From positions 1 through 44,570 of the IMG/VR virus record IMGVR_UViG_3300031654_000007: 44,570 nucleotides of DNA, one strand, 5' to 3'. The position numbers and the translations under genes were made by a program. How positions within the stretch are numbered: position 1 is the stretch's first letter; every line of letters starts with the position of its first letter. This stretch comes from a virus. Below, one piece after another: positions 31,241 through 38,744 of this stretch. A model generated the notes under the pieces. The model was given only the letters and a program-made list of their open reading frames with translations. It was not told where the DNA came from and did no database searches.

Positions 31241-32353
31241 TTAATAATTTAGACTAAAGTAAAAAATTGATCCTTTAGTCACCCTTTTCGAATTTGTAGT
31301 AATAGAAACAAACTTTCTAAGATATTTTGATAGATGTTTTAAATAAAATATTAATTGTTCATTACTAAAATTAAATTCTTGAACTTGCCCGATTGAATTA
31401 CAGGCACTAGTAAGTTCTTTTACCTTCCAATATACTTTACCATTTTTTAGAACTCCATAGACAATACTCTTTAGTAGTTGCTCTTCACGTTTTGATGGTA
31501 ACCATCTTGCCTTCTTATTTTTTATATCTTGTTCAAGTTTTAAATAAATTTGTAGTTCTACTTCTTCTAGAGGTCGAACCTCCTCTTTGAATTTGTCAAA
31601 AATTTGGAGAATATTTTTATATAAACTAACTTTGTCTTTCATATATTTAGAAATTAAAAAGTCACTTTTTTTAAATCGTTGTTTTTTAATTTCAACTTTT
31701 ATTTTCTCAGTTAACTCTTCTCTAATTTCTCGATTTAACACTACAAAATTCGGAATTCTAATAACTGAAATTCCATAATTTTGTTTAAGATATCGATCTC
31801 TATTTTGGTCATAAAAATATTGTCTCAAGTTCTCTGCATGATGTTTTCCATCTATTTCGATAGCAACTTTATATTTTGGAAAATAGTAATCTAAAATATA
31901 GAATGAAAATTCATTAAAAAATACAGCCTGTTTTTCATAACTATAACCCGTATATTCTGAAATATTTTTCATTATTTGTTCTGCTGGTGTTTGAGAACTA
32001 AGATTTGACAACCTATATTCAATTGCTTTATCAATTGGTCTTACTTTACATTTTCCAGTTCTTCCCACAATACTCTGACTAGAAATGAGAATATTATCTG
32101 CAGAAGTATTTAACAAATCTCTATCTTTATAATAAATGTATGAGTTTAAAACTTTTAGAAGTAAGAAATGTCTTATTAATCTATCTACAATTGGAATTTT
32201 TCTAGTAGAAAAAACTGCGTAACATCTATCGTTTATAATCTCCTTTTTGGGATATTCAAATTTATTGAAATCAATTACTTCTCGTATATTACCTAAAGTA
32301 CTAATTTGAAAGTTATCATCTTTAATAGAGAATGATATCCACTCTTCGATCAT
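31241..32353 (-). CDS. NUMOD4-DUF559 protein, probable homing endonuclease
   Basis: 370 residues. The N-terminus EEWISFSIKDDNFQISTLGN matches a NUMOD4 module ('E-W-k-x-i ... y-x-V-S-n-l-G'), a DNA-binding part found in homing endonucleases. The middle holds a Vsr/DUF559-type nuclease core: LDYYFPKYKVAIEIDGKHH (Glu166, Asp168, His171-172), RDRYLKQNYGISVIRI, the PD-(D/E)xK/EDxHD fold. The C-terminal 120 residues are basic and helical, probably more DNA contact. A free-standing homing endonuclease inserted between phage genes is the best explanation; its codon use is as AT-rich as its neighbours. Confidence 0.75.
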   Translation of the reverse strand: MIEEWISFSIKDDNFQISTLGNIREVIDFNKFEYPKKEIINDRCYAVFSTRKIPIVDRLIRHFLLLKVLNSYIYYKDRDLLNTSADNILISSQSIVGRTGKCKVRPIDKAIEYRLSNLSSQTPAEQIMKNISEYTGYSYEKQAVFFNEFSFYILDYYFPKYKVAIEIDGKHHAENLRQYFYDQNRDRYLKQNYGISVIRIPNFVVLNREIREELTEKIKVEIKKQRFKKSDFLISKYMKDKVSLYKNILQIFDKFKEEVRPLEEVELQIYLKLEQDIKNKKARWLPSKREEQLLKSIVYGVLKNGKVYWKVKELTSACNSIGQVQEFNFSNEQLIFYLKHLSKYLRKFVSITTNSKRVTKGSIFYFSLNY

Positions 32354-32432
32354 CCATAATCCCTTATATAATTTTAGTTTAAAGTTTATTGATTTATAAT
32401 GTAATGAGTAAATTTATAGTAATATGTTCTAT

Positions 32433-32444
32433 CTATATATATTA
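32433..32444 (+). promoter_or_regulatory. CTATATATATTA element
   Basis: Third copy of the 12-mer, in the divergent region between the endonuclease gene (-) and the small gene at 32494 (+). A degenerate AGAACA element (32430 to 32414 on the - strand) lies beside it. Confidence 0.5.
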
Positions 32445-32493
32445 GTTAGTAGATAGAAAGTAACTGTTTTTAAATACTAGAGGAGGAATTAAA

Positions 32494-32618
32494 ATGAACT
32501 TATCGTTAAATATGTTAGTATTTTCGCTAACTCTAAAGTTGAACAGATTGTAAAGGTTACGCCAAAGTTTGTAAGTACTAACGAAAAGTGGCTAAAGAGA
32601 ATTACAACAAGTTCATAA
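32494..32618 (+). pseudogene. Small gene broken by a frameshift near its start
   Basis: A very strong AGAGGAGGAATT precedes ATG 32494, but that frame ends after 19 codons at 32553. The -1 frame is open through VSIFANSKVEQIVKVTPKFV to TAA 32616 and has no start codon. One extra A right after the ATG would join them. It is followed at once by a terminator, so the transcription unit is intact although the reading frame is not. Confidence 0.5.
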
Positions 32619-32620
32619 AG

Positions 32621-32646
32621 ATAGGAATCTCGTATTCCTATTTTTT
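32621..32646 (+). terminator. Intrinsic terminator
   Basis: ATAGGAAT (32621-32628) pairs with ATTCCTAT (32634-32641) around a 5-base loop, followed by TTTTT. It follows the frameshifted small gene by 2 bases. Confidence 0.85.
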
Positions 32647-32676
32647 ATATAAATTTTTACATAATAAAAGTAGCAA

Positions 32677-32688
32677 CTATATATATTA
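32677..32688 (+). promoter_or_regulatory. CTATATATATTA element
   Basis: Fourth copy of the 12-mer, 30 bases after a terminator and before the small genes at 32693-33328. Here no - strand gene faces it, which supports a rightward promoter role. Confidence 0.5.
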
Positions 32689-32692
32689 ATTA

Positions 32693-32845
32693 TTGGTAAT
32701 AGATGTTGGTTTTGAAAAATTTATCTTACAATTATATGAAGTCATTGGTATGGGATTTCTTCATTATATATCAGGAGATATGGACAAAATAGAGGTCGCT
32801 GGCTTCTTTGAGCAAGTGACTGCCGTGTTATATATAAATTTATAA
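32693..32845 (+). CDS. Possible 50-residue protein, TTG start
   Basis: Open frame from TTG 32693 to TAA 32843 with coding-like content (VGFEKFILQLYEVIGMGF, GDMDKIEVAGFFEQVTAVL). No ribosome binding site precedes the TTG, which lies 4 bases after the CTATATATATTA element, so a leaderless message or a lost N-terminus are the options. ATG codons inside (for example before GFLHYISG) are alternatives. Confidence 0.35.
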   Translation: MVIDVGFEKFILQLYEVIGMGFLHYISGDMDKIEVAGFFEQVTAVLYINL

Positions 32846-32860
32846 TGAGGAGAGGTTAAA

Positions 32861-33079
32861 ATGATTTGTCCTAAATGTAAAGGCAGATGGGCACCATTTC
32901 CAGAAGATGATTTTAAATTTATAGCAGGGCAAGGATTCGTCTCTAAAAATCCAGGTGCTGAGGCTAAAAGAGGTATCATTTTTGATTCTGATAACTCTAA
33001 ATATTGTGGATGCGAAGATGAGGATTGGGAATATGACAAACATTATAGAACACAACATAAGGTTGGAAGTATGTGGTAA
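32861..33079 (+). CDS. Small zinc-binding-type protein
   Basis: 72 residues with GAGGAGAGG before the ATG. Begins MICPKCKGRWAPFPEDD and contains YCGCEDEDWEYDKHYRTQH, so CPKC plus CGC and later His residues could bind one zinc. Acidic in the second half. No family recognised. Its stop directly precedes the next ORF region. Confidence 0.6.
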   Translation: MICPKCKGRWAPFPEDDFKFIAGQGFVSKNPGAEAKRGIIFDSDNSKYCGCEDEDWEYDKHYRTQHKVGSMW

Positions 33080-33106
33080 ATGTCTGATAAATTAAAGGAG
33101 GATAAG

Positions 33107-33328
33107 ATGGCATCAAAAGAAACTAGTATTCCTGTTGTAGCCAAACAAAGTTTTGGTGAAGTAAAAGTTGGTGACCCTGGAGTTTTGAACATTGCTAAAG
33201 ACTCATTCGTTGTAAACACGGAAAAAGATTCGTTGGTTTATGCTACCATTAACAACTTCAGAGAACATTGGGGAATAAACAAACAAGGAGGACTAAGAAG
33301 TAGAACTGACAGATCTAAAAAAAACTAA
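33107..33328 (+). CDS. Small hypothetical protein
   Basis: 73 residues from ATG 33107, chosen for AAAGGAGG five bases upstream; an ATG at 33080 lacks a site. Beta-rich (SIPVVAKQSFGEVKVGD, DSFVVNTEKDSLVYATI) with a basic tail (GGLRSRTDRSKKN). No family recognised. Last gene before a clear terminator. Confidence 0.6.
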   Translation: MASKETSIPVVAKQSFGEVKVGDPGVLNIAKDSFVVNTEKDSLVYATINNFREHWGINKQGGLRSRTDRSKKN

Positions 33329-33377
33329 TTACGAAATGAATCTTCAAGGACGAATTAGTCCAGTAAGTTGCCGATTA

Positions 33378-33407
33378 AAAAATGGGAGACTATTTCCCAT
33401 TTTTTTA
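33378..33407 (+). terminator. Intrinsic terminator
   Basis: AAAAATGGGA (33378-33387) pairs with TCCCATTTTT (33395-33404) around a 7-base loop, continuing into Ts. It ends the small-gene unit 32693-33328. The following 100 bases to 33513 are AT-rich and show nothing further. Confidence 0.85.
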
Positions 33408-33513
33408 TTCCAATTTATTTTTGTTAATTTTTCATTCCCTTCTAATATCTAATTTTCTTTTTGTGGAGTTAGATGTAAATTTCGTTTGATCTAAATAAAT
33501 GTGTACATATATT

Positions 33514-34779
33514 TCACTTTTCATTTCCATTACTGAAGAGTGGTTTTGTTATTTTTAGTTCGGGTACACTATGTTTATAGTTCTTCCAATCATTCTGTGT
33601 TTCTTCAAAAATATAGAATTTGGCTTCAAAATTCTTTAACAGTCCATTCTTTCCAATTAGTGCTTCTATAATATACCCACCAACATGCGGAACAAGACCT
33701 TTTCTTTTTAGATAATTTGTTTGACCTTCAAAACAACCACATTGAATTCCAAATATACTTCCAAACATTGCTTGCATTTGTATATGAAGATGTCCTGAAA
33801 GAATAAATCTTATAGTTGGTCTTGATTTAACTCCTCTTACTATAGAAGTAAGCTCATCAAATGCAACTTGTTCGACTCCTTTTTGTAAACGATATGATAT
33901 TGAATATGGCACTCCTCCGCTTGGATGCCACATTTTTAAATCGACTCCCGGTAGAATTGGAACGTCTGCTTCATCGAATCCAACATAATGAAAATCTTCT
34001 CTCTGACTAGAAATTGCTAGTAAGGGATTATGTCCACCACCTCGTTTTATAAATGAGTAATCATGATTTCCACCAAGAGCATACCATTCAAAACCGTAGG
34101 GCAAGTTCGTAATTACAGAACTTTCTTGCTCCTCAGAACTAATAGCATATAAGTCAAATACTTGACCTGGATATACATTATATCCAGCAACTATATCTCC
34201 GGGAATAAACATGTGTTTTACATCTTTCTTTCTAGCTAGTTCACAAAACTCATTCAATGACGTTATTTGAACTGACTTTGAACCAAAATGAAAGTCACTA
34301 GCTACACCAAATATTATTTCTTTTTCTTCTAGAGGGTGTGTTCTAAACTCACCATTTGATACAACTCCTTCTGAAAAGATAACTTTATTATCGTCGATAG
34401 TAATTTCGTATCCTTTGGATCTATAGTGATCAACAAAATCATTTACAATTTTTGGAGGGCAGTTTAATTTATTGCAAAGATCATCTATTTTTAAAACTCG
34501 ATATTTAGATATTGTTTCTAGAAATTTTATATCATCTCGACTACTTTCTTTTATTTTTTTGTATCTTTTATCTAAAGTATCAATATCTTCTGGTTCTATA
34601 TTTATTTCTGCATCTGCTTTTTTATGCTGTACGTAGTTTATATATTTAACAAATGATATATAGTCACTAGCGTAACCAAATTCTTTTCTAATTAAGTTAT
34701 ATATTTCTTTATTTTTTAATCCGTTTTCCTTTTGTTTTTGAACAAAATCCAACATTCCTGGATAACGAATATTAGCCAT
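33514..34779 (-). CDS. Calcineurin-like metallophosphoesterase with N-terminal helical domain
   Basis: 421 residues, AAAAAGGAG before the ATG. Metallophosphoesterase motifs are in order: VASDFHFG (about residue 153), FIPGDIVAG (about 189-197), GGNHDYS (about 233-239) and LSGHLHIQ (about 320-327), so the two-metal site is complete. The N-terminal 130 residues are helical with helix-turn-helix-like character (NKEIYNLIRKEFGYASDYIS; NKLNCPPKIVNDFVDHYRSK), perhaps for DNA binding. The fold covers nucleases such as SbcD/Mre11 and phosphatases; which one applies here is not clear. It has the AGAACAAA element upstream. Confidence 0.75.
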   Translation of the reverse strand: MANIRYPGMLDFVQKQKENGLKNKEIYNLIRKEFGYASDYISFVKYINYVQHKKADAEINIEPEDIDTLDKRYKKIKESSRDDIKFLETISKYRVLKIDDLCNKLNCPPKIVNDFVDHYRSKGYEITIDDNKVIFSEGVVSNGEFRTHPLEEKEIIFGVASDFHFGSKSVQITSLNEFCELARKKDVKHMFIPGDIVAGYNVYPGQVFDLYAISSEEQESSVITNLPYGFEWYALGGNHDYSFIKRGGGHNPLLAISSQREDFHYVGFDEADVPILPGVDLKMWHPSGGVPYSISYRLQKGVEQVAFDELTSIVRGVKSRPTIRFILSGHLHIQMQAMFGSIFGIQCGCFEGQTNYLKRKGLVPHVGGYIIEALIGKNGLLKNFEAKFYIFEETQNDWKNYKHSVPELKITKPLFSNGNEK

Positions 34780-34804
34780 TATACTCCTTTTTAAATTTAT
34801 TTTA

Positions 34805-34875
34805 TTTATTGTTTGTTCTAACCCACTATAGGTAACGGTTTTAAGTACTTAACTATTTTAAGTTAGATCGTTACC
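34805..34875 (-). promoter_or_regulatory. Promoter-like element and inverted repeat before the phosphoesterase gene
   Basis: AGAACAAACAATAAA runs on the - strand from 34819 to 34805, 26 bases before the ATG. Next to it GGTAACG (34831-34837) and CGTTACC (34869-34875) form an inverted repeat that contains the palindrome TTAAGTACTTAA. This may be the terminator-like end of the glycosyltransferase operon or an operator. Confidence 0.5.
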
Positions 34876-34904
34876 AATTAGATTAGAACGATACGTCTTG
34901 TAGT

Positions 34905-35495
34905 TCACTTATGGAGAATCTTGGATTCTTCCATTTCACGAGTGTAGAAACAATAATGTTTTATTCTCGATTCTGCTCTGTATCTATTAGTATGGTAGGT
35001 AGGCTTTGGCTCACCGGGAAAGTCTGGTATTGCGTATCCATGATATGGTTGATATTTTATTCCGGGCATCCATTTATAAGCTTTACAATGTCTAGCTTTA
35101 GGATATTTCATAACTTGACGATTATCATCAGTAATCATTCGATAGTCAAACATCATCATTGGAAATTCAGAAAGTCTAAATCTTTTAAAGTCCTCATCGA
35201 AATTACTATCATATTCTTCATCTTCGTCAATGAAGAGAACATATTCTGGTCTGATATGATCAAGTGATCTTAAGAGCTCACTCCTCCAATTCCAACGGTT
35301 CCACTTTATATCTGACTCGAAAAAGTGAGTTGATGGACATATTTCTTTTATATCTTTCTTACATTCTTCCCAGATTTTTCTGTCACCATTTACTTTGTCG
35401 AATCTTAAACTCATATGATCTACTTTTTTGGCTAGTTCTCTAGACAAAACTGGTGCTAATGGAAAATTACAAATTGCCATAACTCCTGCTATCAT
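34905..35495 (-). CDS. Glycosyltransferase family 2-like protein
   Basis: 196 residues from ATG 35495, which overlaps the previous stop (ATGA) and has GGAGAG upstream. EYVLFIDEDEEYDSNF (about residues 87-102) is the metal-binding acidic motif of GT-A folds, followed by MMMFDYRMITDD; HWTHNRYRAE-type and KHYCFYTRE features near the end suit an acceptor site. Shorter than usual GT2 enzymes, so it may be a compact single-domain type. Directly follows the GT4-like gene and lies downstream of the Ser/Thr-repeat fibre genes; a role in glycosylating those fibres is an inference. Confidence 0.65.
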   Translation of the reverse strand: MIAGVMAICNFPLAPVLSRELAKKVDHMSLRFDKVNGDRKIWEECKKDIKEICPSTHFFESDIKWNRWNWRSELLRSLDHIRPEYVLFIDEDEEYDSNFDEDFKRFRLSEFPMMMFDYRMITDDNRQVMKYPKARHCKAYKWMPGIKYQPYHGYAIPDFPGEPKPTYHTNRYRAESRIKHYCFYTREMEESKILHK

Positions 35496-36718
35496 TTTTT
35501 CTCTCCATAAAGTAGTGGTTTCAGTTGTCCAAACCAGATTCGTTCGTATGAAAATTCCCATAATTGTTTTCTACTTGGAAGTTGACTAACTACTCTTTTA
35601 GTCAATTCATCAAAATAGGATGTTTCATTATGGTATGTAACTGTTTGTAAGTCACCTTCTTCTCCACTTGGAACGCCAGGAGTTCTAAATGTTGCGTCAA
35701 AATAGATTGCGTTTGGACCACCAAATTCAGCAAGCGACGGAAGTCGATTACTTAGAACTAATAGATTTCCACTTATCTTCGCTTCCATTAATGCGTTTGG
35801 AGAAACTTCACTGTATGTTGCATATACGAATACATTAGCAATCCTATAAATATCTGCTACGGCTTTTCTTGGAAGTGGTCGGTTCTCATTTATATCTGAA
35901 GTGAATAAGAAGTCCTCGTTTTCTATAAGACCCATTGAAGTTATAAAATTCTTTTTAATAAGAAGTTCTTGCGGTACTTGTCTTGCATTAGCATTTGCGA
36001 AAACTAGTGCAACCTTTAGTCCATTTCTTTTGAAAGCAGAAAACGCCTTAATTGTTACATCAATTCCTTTTGCGTTCATTCTTGTACTACAATGAGGAAG
36101 TATTTGTACTATATCTTTTTCTGGTATTTTAAGACGTTTTATAATTTCCCAAGATAATGGATGGAAGTCAGAAAATGATCTAATGTCTTTTGGATTATAC
36201 ACACAAGCAACTTCTTCTATTGGAACTCCATACATTTTAGACACACCAGCTTTTTCTGAACTATTCATATAAACAATTGTTGACTTCTCCATTGGAGTAA
36301 ATCTAAGACTTTCGGGAAAGTTAGGATTTTTTGGTGGGTTTATCCAAGATGAATGTATCCAATGATACCAGTGAGCTTTAAGATCTGGAGTGACTTTTCG
36401 TATAGCTTGGTTTTGTACTAAGAAGTCTCCACGACGTTGATAAATTAAATCTGCTGTTAGTATAGCGTCGTATTCTGTTAGAAGTTCTCTATACTGACTT
36501 TCATAATGTTTTACTTTATTCTCAAAACCTTGTCCACTTTTAGCTGGTTGCAAAACTGCTTTCATATGCGGATAAATATCAGACGTACATCTTTCATTAA
36601 CTAAAAAATCGAAGTCTTGATTAAAATATTCTAAAAGTTTGGCTCGTTCGAGCCAGCCAACATGGAGAGCATAACCATCTTGAAATGAACCGAAGTGTGT
36701 TAAGATTCCAATTTTCAT
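35492..36718 (-). CDS. Glycosyltransferase family 4-like protein
   Basis: 408 residues from ATG 36718 (AGGAG upstream; ATG 36742 has none). Two Rossmann-like halves: an N-terminal half beginning MKIGILTHFGSFQDGYALHV, and a C-terminal half with IVQILPHCSTRMNAKGIDVT, then ADIYRIANVFVYATYSEVSP-N-ALMEAKISGN, the characteristic E-x7-E region that holds the nucleotide sugar (GT-B fold, 'SxxEgfgl..lEAma.G'). The donor and acceptor are unknown. It forms a two-gene unit with the GT2-like gene after the fibre genes. Upstream lies AGAACAAATAAA (36763 to 36752). Confidence 0.8.
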   Translation of the reverse strand: MKIGILTHFGSFQDGYALHVGWLERAKLLEYFNQDFDFLVNERCTSDIYPHMKAVLQPAKSGQGFENKVKHYESQYRELLTEYDAILTADLIYQRRGDFLVQNQAIRKVTPDLKAHWYHWIHSSWINPPKNPNFPESLRFTPMEKSTIVYMNSSEKAGVSKMYGVPIEEVACVYNPKDIRSFSDFHPLSWEIIKRLKIPEKDIVQILPHCSTRMNAKGIDVTIKAFSAFKRNGLKVALVFANANARQVPQELLIKKNFITSMGLIENEDFLFTSDINENRPLPRKAVADIYRIANVFVYATYSEVSPNALMEAKISGNLLVLSNRLPSLAEFGGPNAIYFDATFRTPGVPSGEEGDLQTVTYHNETSYFDELTKRVVSQLPSRKQLWEFSYERIWFGQLKPLLYGEKK

Positions 36719-36751
36719 AATTTCTCGTTCTCCTCTCTTCATTTATTTTAG

Positions 36752-36763
36752 TTTATTTGTTCT
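36752..36763 (-). promoter_or_regulatory. AGAACAAATAAA element before the glycosyltransferase genes
   Basis: One of the recurring upstream elements, 34 bases before ATG 36718, continuing as CTAAAAT towards the gene. Confidence 0.5.
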
Positions 36764-36835
36764 TTTATTTTCGAAAAAATTCTGTTAATTCTGACACTCA
36801 AACAATTCCCACTTGCTAGATCAGATTCCCAATCT

Positions 36836-38455
36836 TCATAGAACTGTTGTTGTAGTACTAGTAGAAGTCGATGTAGAGGTACTAGTAGAGGTTGTTGTTG
36901 TAGATGTACTCGTTGAAGTTGACGTACTAGTAGAAGTCGACGTAGATGTACTTGTACTAGTAGAAGTCGATGTAGAGGTACTAGTAGAGGTTGTTGTTGT
37001 AGATGTACTCGTTAAAGTTGACGTACTAGTAGAAGTCGACGTAGAGGTACTCGTACTAGTAGAAGTCGACGTACTAGTAGAAGTTGACGTAGATGTACTT
37101 GTACTAGTTGAAGTTGACGTAGATGTACTTGTACTAGTAGAAGTTGATGTAGAAGTACTAGTAGTTGTTATCAAACATGGAGCAAAAAATTCTATGTTTG
37201 TTATAACTGCTCCAATAGAAGATTCAAATTGTATAAAGAATATAACATCTGCTGTTTGGTCGATCTGATTAATATCTACTTCTTCTCCAGATAAGTATCC
37301 AGACTTACTAGCAACTAAGTTAATATCTGAGTCATAAAGTGAGAAATTAATTACTGCTGTACTATCAAGTTCTATTCTTATTTTAGTAGGTGTATAACCA
37401 ACTCTCCAATCTTCAGCTACTAAAGTGGCATCTTCATTAATTATAGTCCAAACTTCTGAAGTTGAATCCCAAACAATTTCCTCGCTATTAATCCAGTCAG
37501 TAGGATAGAAATGTTGCGTCCACTCAAAACATTCTGTAGTTGTTGAAGAAGATGTAGTAGATGTACTAGTTGAAGTAGAAGTTGACGTTGAGGTAGAAGT
37601 ACTTGTACTAGTTGAAGTAGAAGTCGACGTTGAAGTAGATACACATGGCATAAGAAACTCAATATTTGTTAAAACTATTCCAGTTGAGTCAAGGAAACTA
37701 AGTACATTTATATCATGTCCTATAAATGTAACATCTTCTGTAGTTCCAGAAATGTAATTAGAAGCTTGTACAATTACATTATAGAAAGTATCCCAAAGAG
37801 TAAAGTTTATTGTAGCAGTCCCATCAAAAGTAATTCTTATAGTAGGCGATCTAAAACCAACCTGCCAATCTAGAGGTTCTAAGTGGGCAAATGGACTGAT
37901 AATTGTCCACGTATCATTTATATCATTCCAAATCATTCCAACAGAAGTAGAATCAGACCAATAAGTGTTATCAAAATATGAGAACCACTCAAAACATTCA
38001 GTAGTTGTTATTGAGGTAGAAGTAGAAGTAGAAGTAGAAGTAGAAGTAGAAGTAGAGGTAGAAGTTGACGTTGAAATACTTGTACTCGTAGACGTAGATG
38101 TACTTGTAGAAGTTAAAGTACTTGTACTTGTAGAAGTGGTTGTAGTAGTAGATGTAGAAGTAGTTGTAGTAGTACTTGTTGAACTAGTTGAAGTTGTAGA
38201 AGTAGTTGTAGCTTGTATGAACTCAGCTCCAGCAATATATCTACTATTCTCTAAAGAGAACATAGTTAGAACTTTTGTGTTATGGGGAATTCCAGGAAGT
38301 TCAGTGTACCATTCACCATTGACAGCTTTTGATTTACTACTTCCTATTCGAAGGGAATGATCATCTTTATCATATACATCAATGTTACATTGTACACCTG
38401 TTATTACATTTCCATCTCGATCTTTAACAATTCCCTTTATTACAGGATTTGACAC
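36836..38455 (-). CDS. Ser/Thr-repeat fibre protein with duplicated Cys-bounded domain
   Basis: 539 residues, GTG start with AGGAGG upstream. N-terminal domain (about residues 1-85, GIVKDRDGNVITGVQCNIDV) is a carboxypeptidase-regulatory-like beta sandwich also present in the protein at 41033. Then alternate Ser/Thr repeats and two copies of a domain of about 115 residues (starting CFEWFSYFDNTYWSD and CFEWTQHFYPTDWIN, each ending '...T-N-I-E-F-x-x-P-C'). A Ser/Thr tail of more than 100 residues closes the protein. The composition fits an extended, surface-exposed, possibly glycosylated fibre. Confidence 0.65.
   Translation of the reverse strand: MSNPVIKGIVKDRDGNVITGVQCNIDVYDKDDHSLRIGSSKSKAVNGEWYTELPGIPHNTKVLTMFSLENSRYIAGAEFIQATTTSTTSTSSTSTTTTTSTSTTTTTSTSTSTLTSTSTSTSTSTSISTSTSTSTSTSTSTSTSTSTSITTTECFEWFSYFDNTYWSDSTSVGMIWNDINDTWTIISPFAHLEPLDWQVGFRSPTIRITFDGTATINFTLWDTFYNVIVQASNYISGTTEDVTFIGHDINVLSFLDSTGIVLTNIEFLMPCVSTSTSTSTSTSTSTSTSTSTSTSTSTSTTSSSTTTECFEWTQHFYPTDWINSEEIVWDSTSEVWTIINEDATLVAEDWRVGYTPTKIRIELDSTAVINFSLYDSDINLVASKSGYLSGEEVDINQIDQTADVIFFIQFESSIGAVITNIEFFAPCLITTTSTSTSTSTSTSTSTSTSTSTSTSTSTSTSTSTSTSTSTSTSTSTSTSTLTSTSTTTTSTSTSTSTSTSTSTSTSTSTSTSTSTSTSTTTTSTSTSTSTSTSTTTTVL
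36850..37160 (-). repeat. Ser/Thr codon repeat tract (C-terminal tail of fibre)
   Basis: Low-complexity DNA encoding almost only alternating Ser and Thr. Codons for both residues are mixed (TCT, AGT, TCG and ACT, ACA, ACG), giving blocks such as GTACTAGTAGAAGTCGACGT on the + strand rather than a simple hexanucleotide run. Shorter tracts in the same gene lie at about 37548-37640 and 38008-38210. Confidence 0.85.
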
Positions 38456-38475
38456 TGTTTATAAACCTCCTAGAA

Positions 38476-38490
38476 TTTTAGTTTTGTTCT
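38476..38490 (-). promoter_or_regulatory. AGAACAAAACTAAAA element
   Basis: Copy of the recurring element on the - strand, 21 bases before the GTG of the fibre gene at 38455. The rest of the 286-base gap up to 38741 shows no gene; it holds part of the 3' flank shared with the gene at 41033. Confidence 0.55.
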
Positions 38491-38720
38491 CTTTATAAAA
38501 TGTCTAGTTATATTACACTAATACTATCTTAGTTCTATTACGAGTTATTTTCAAGAACTTTGTCAATCTCCATCATTTATCTTCTGATATTTGTTTAGTA
38601 TACAATTCTACATTTAACTATAAAATTATATCTTAATTAAATAGACACTTCTTTAAATAACAATATTGTTTTTTCTATCTACTACTTAAGTTAAAACATT
38701 AGTAATAGATCCATTACGCT

Positions 38721-38744
38721 CGATTACAAATTCTCTAAAAATTA
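38721..38744 (-). repeat. 24-bp direct repeat at the 3' end of the SPRY fibre gene
   Basis: Starts CGATTACAAATTCTCTAAA and is identical to 41012-41035 at the end of the other SPRY gene. Similar but diverged sequence extends a further 30 bases away from the genes. The repeats bracket the stop codons, so they could be homology for exchange of SPRY cassettes. Confidence 0.75.

Noticed and set aside
35492-36742. ATG at 36742 as start of the GT4-like gene
   Set aside because: No ribosome binding site before it; the ATG at 36718 follows AGGAG and starts the conserved first strand (MKIGILTHFG).
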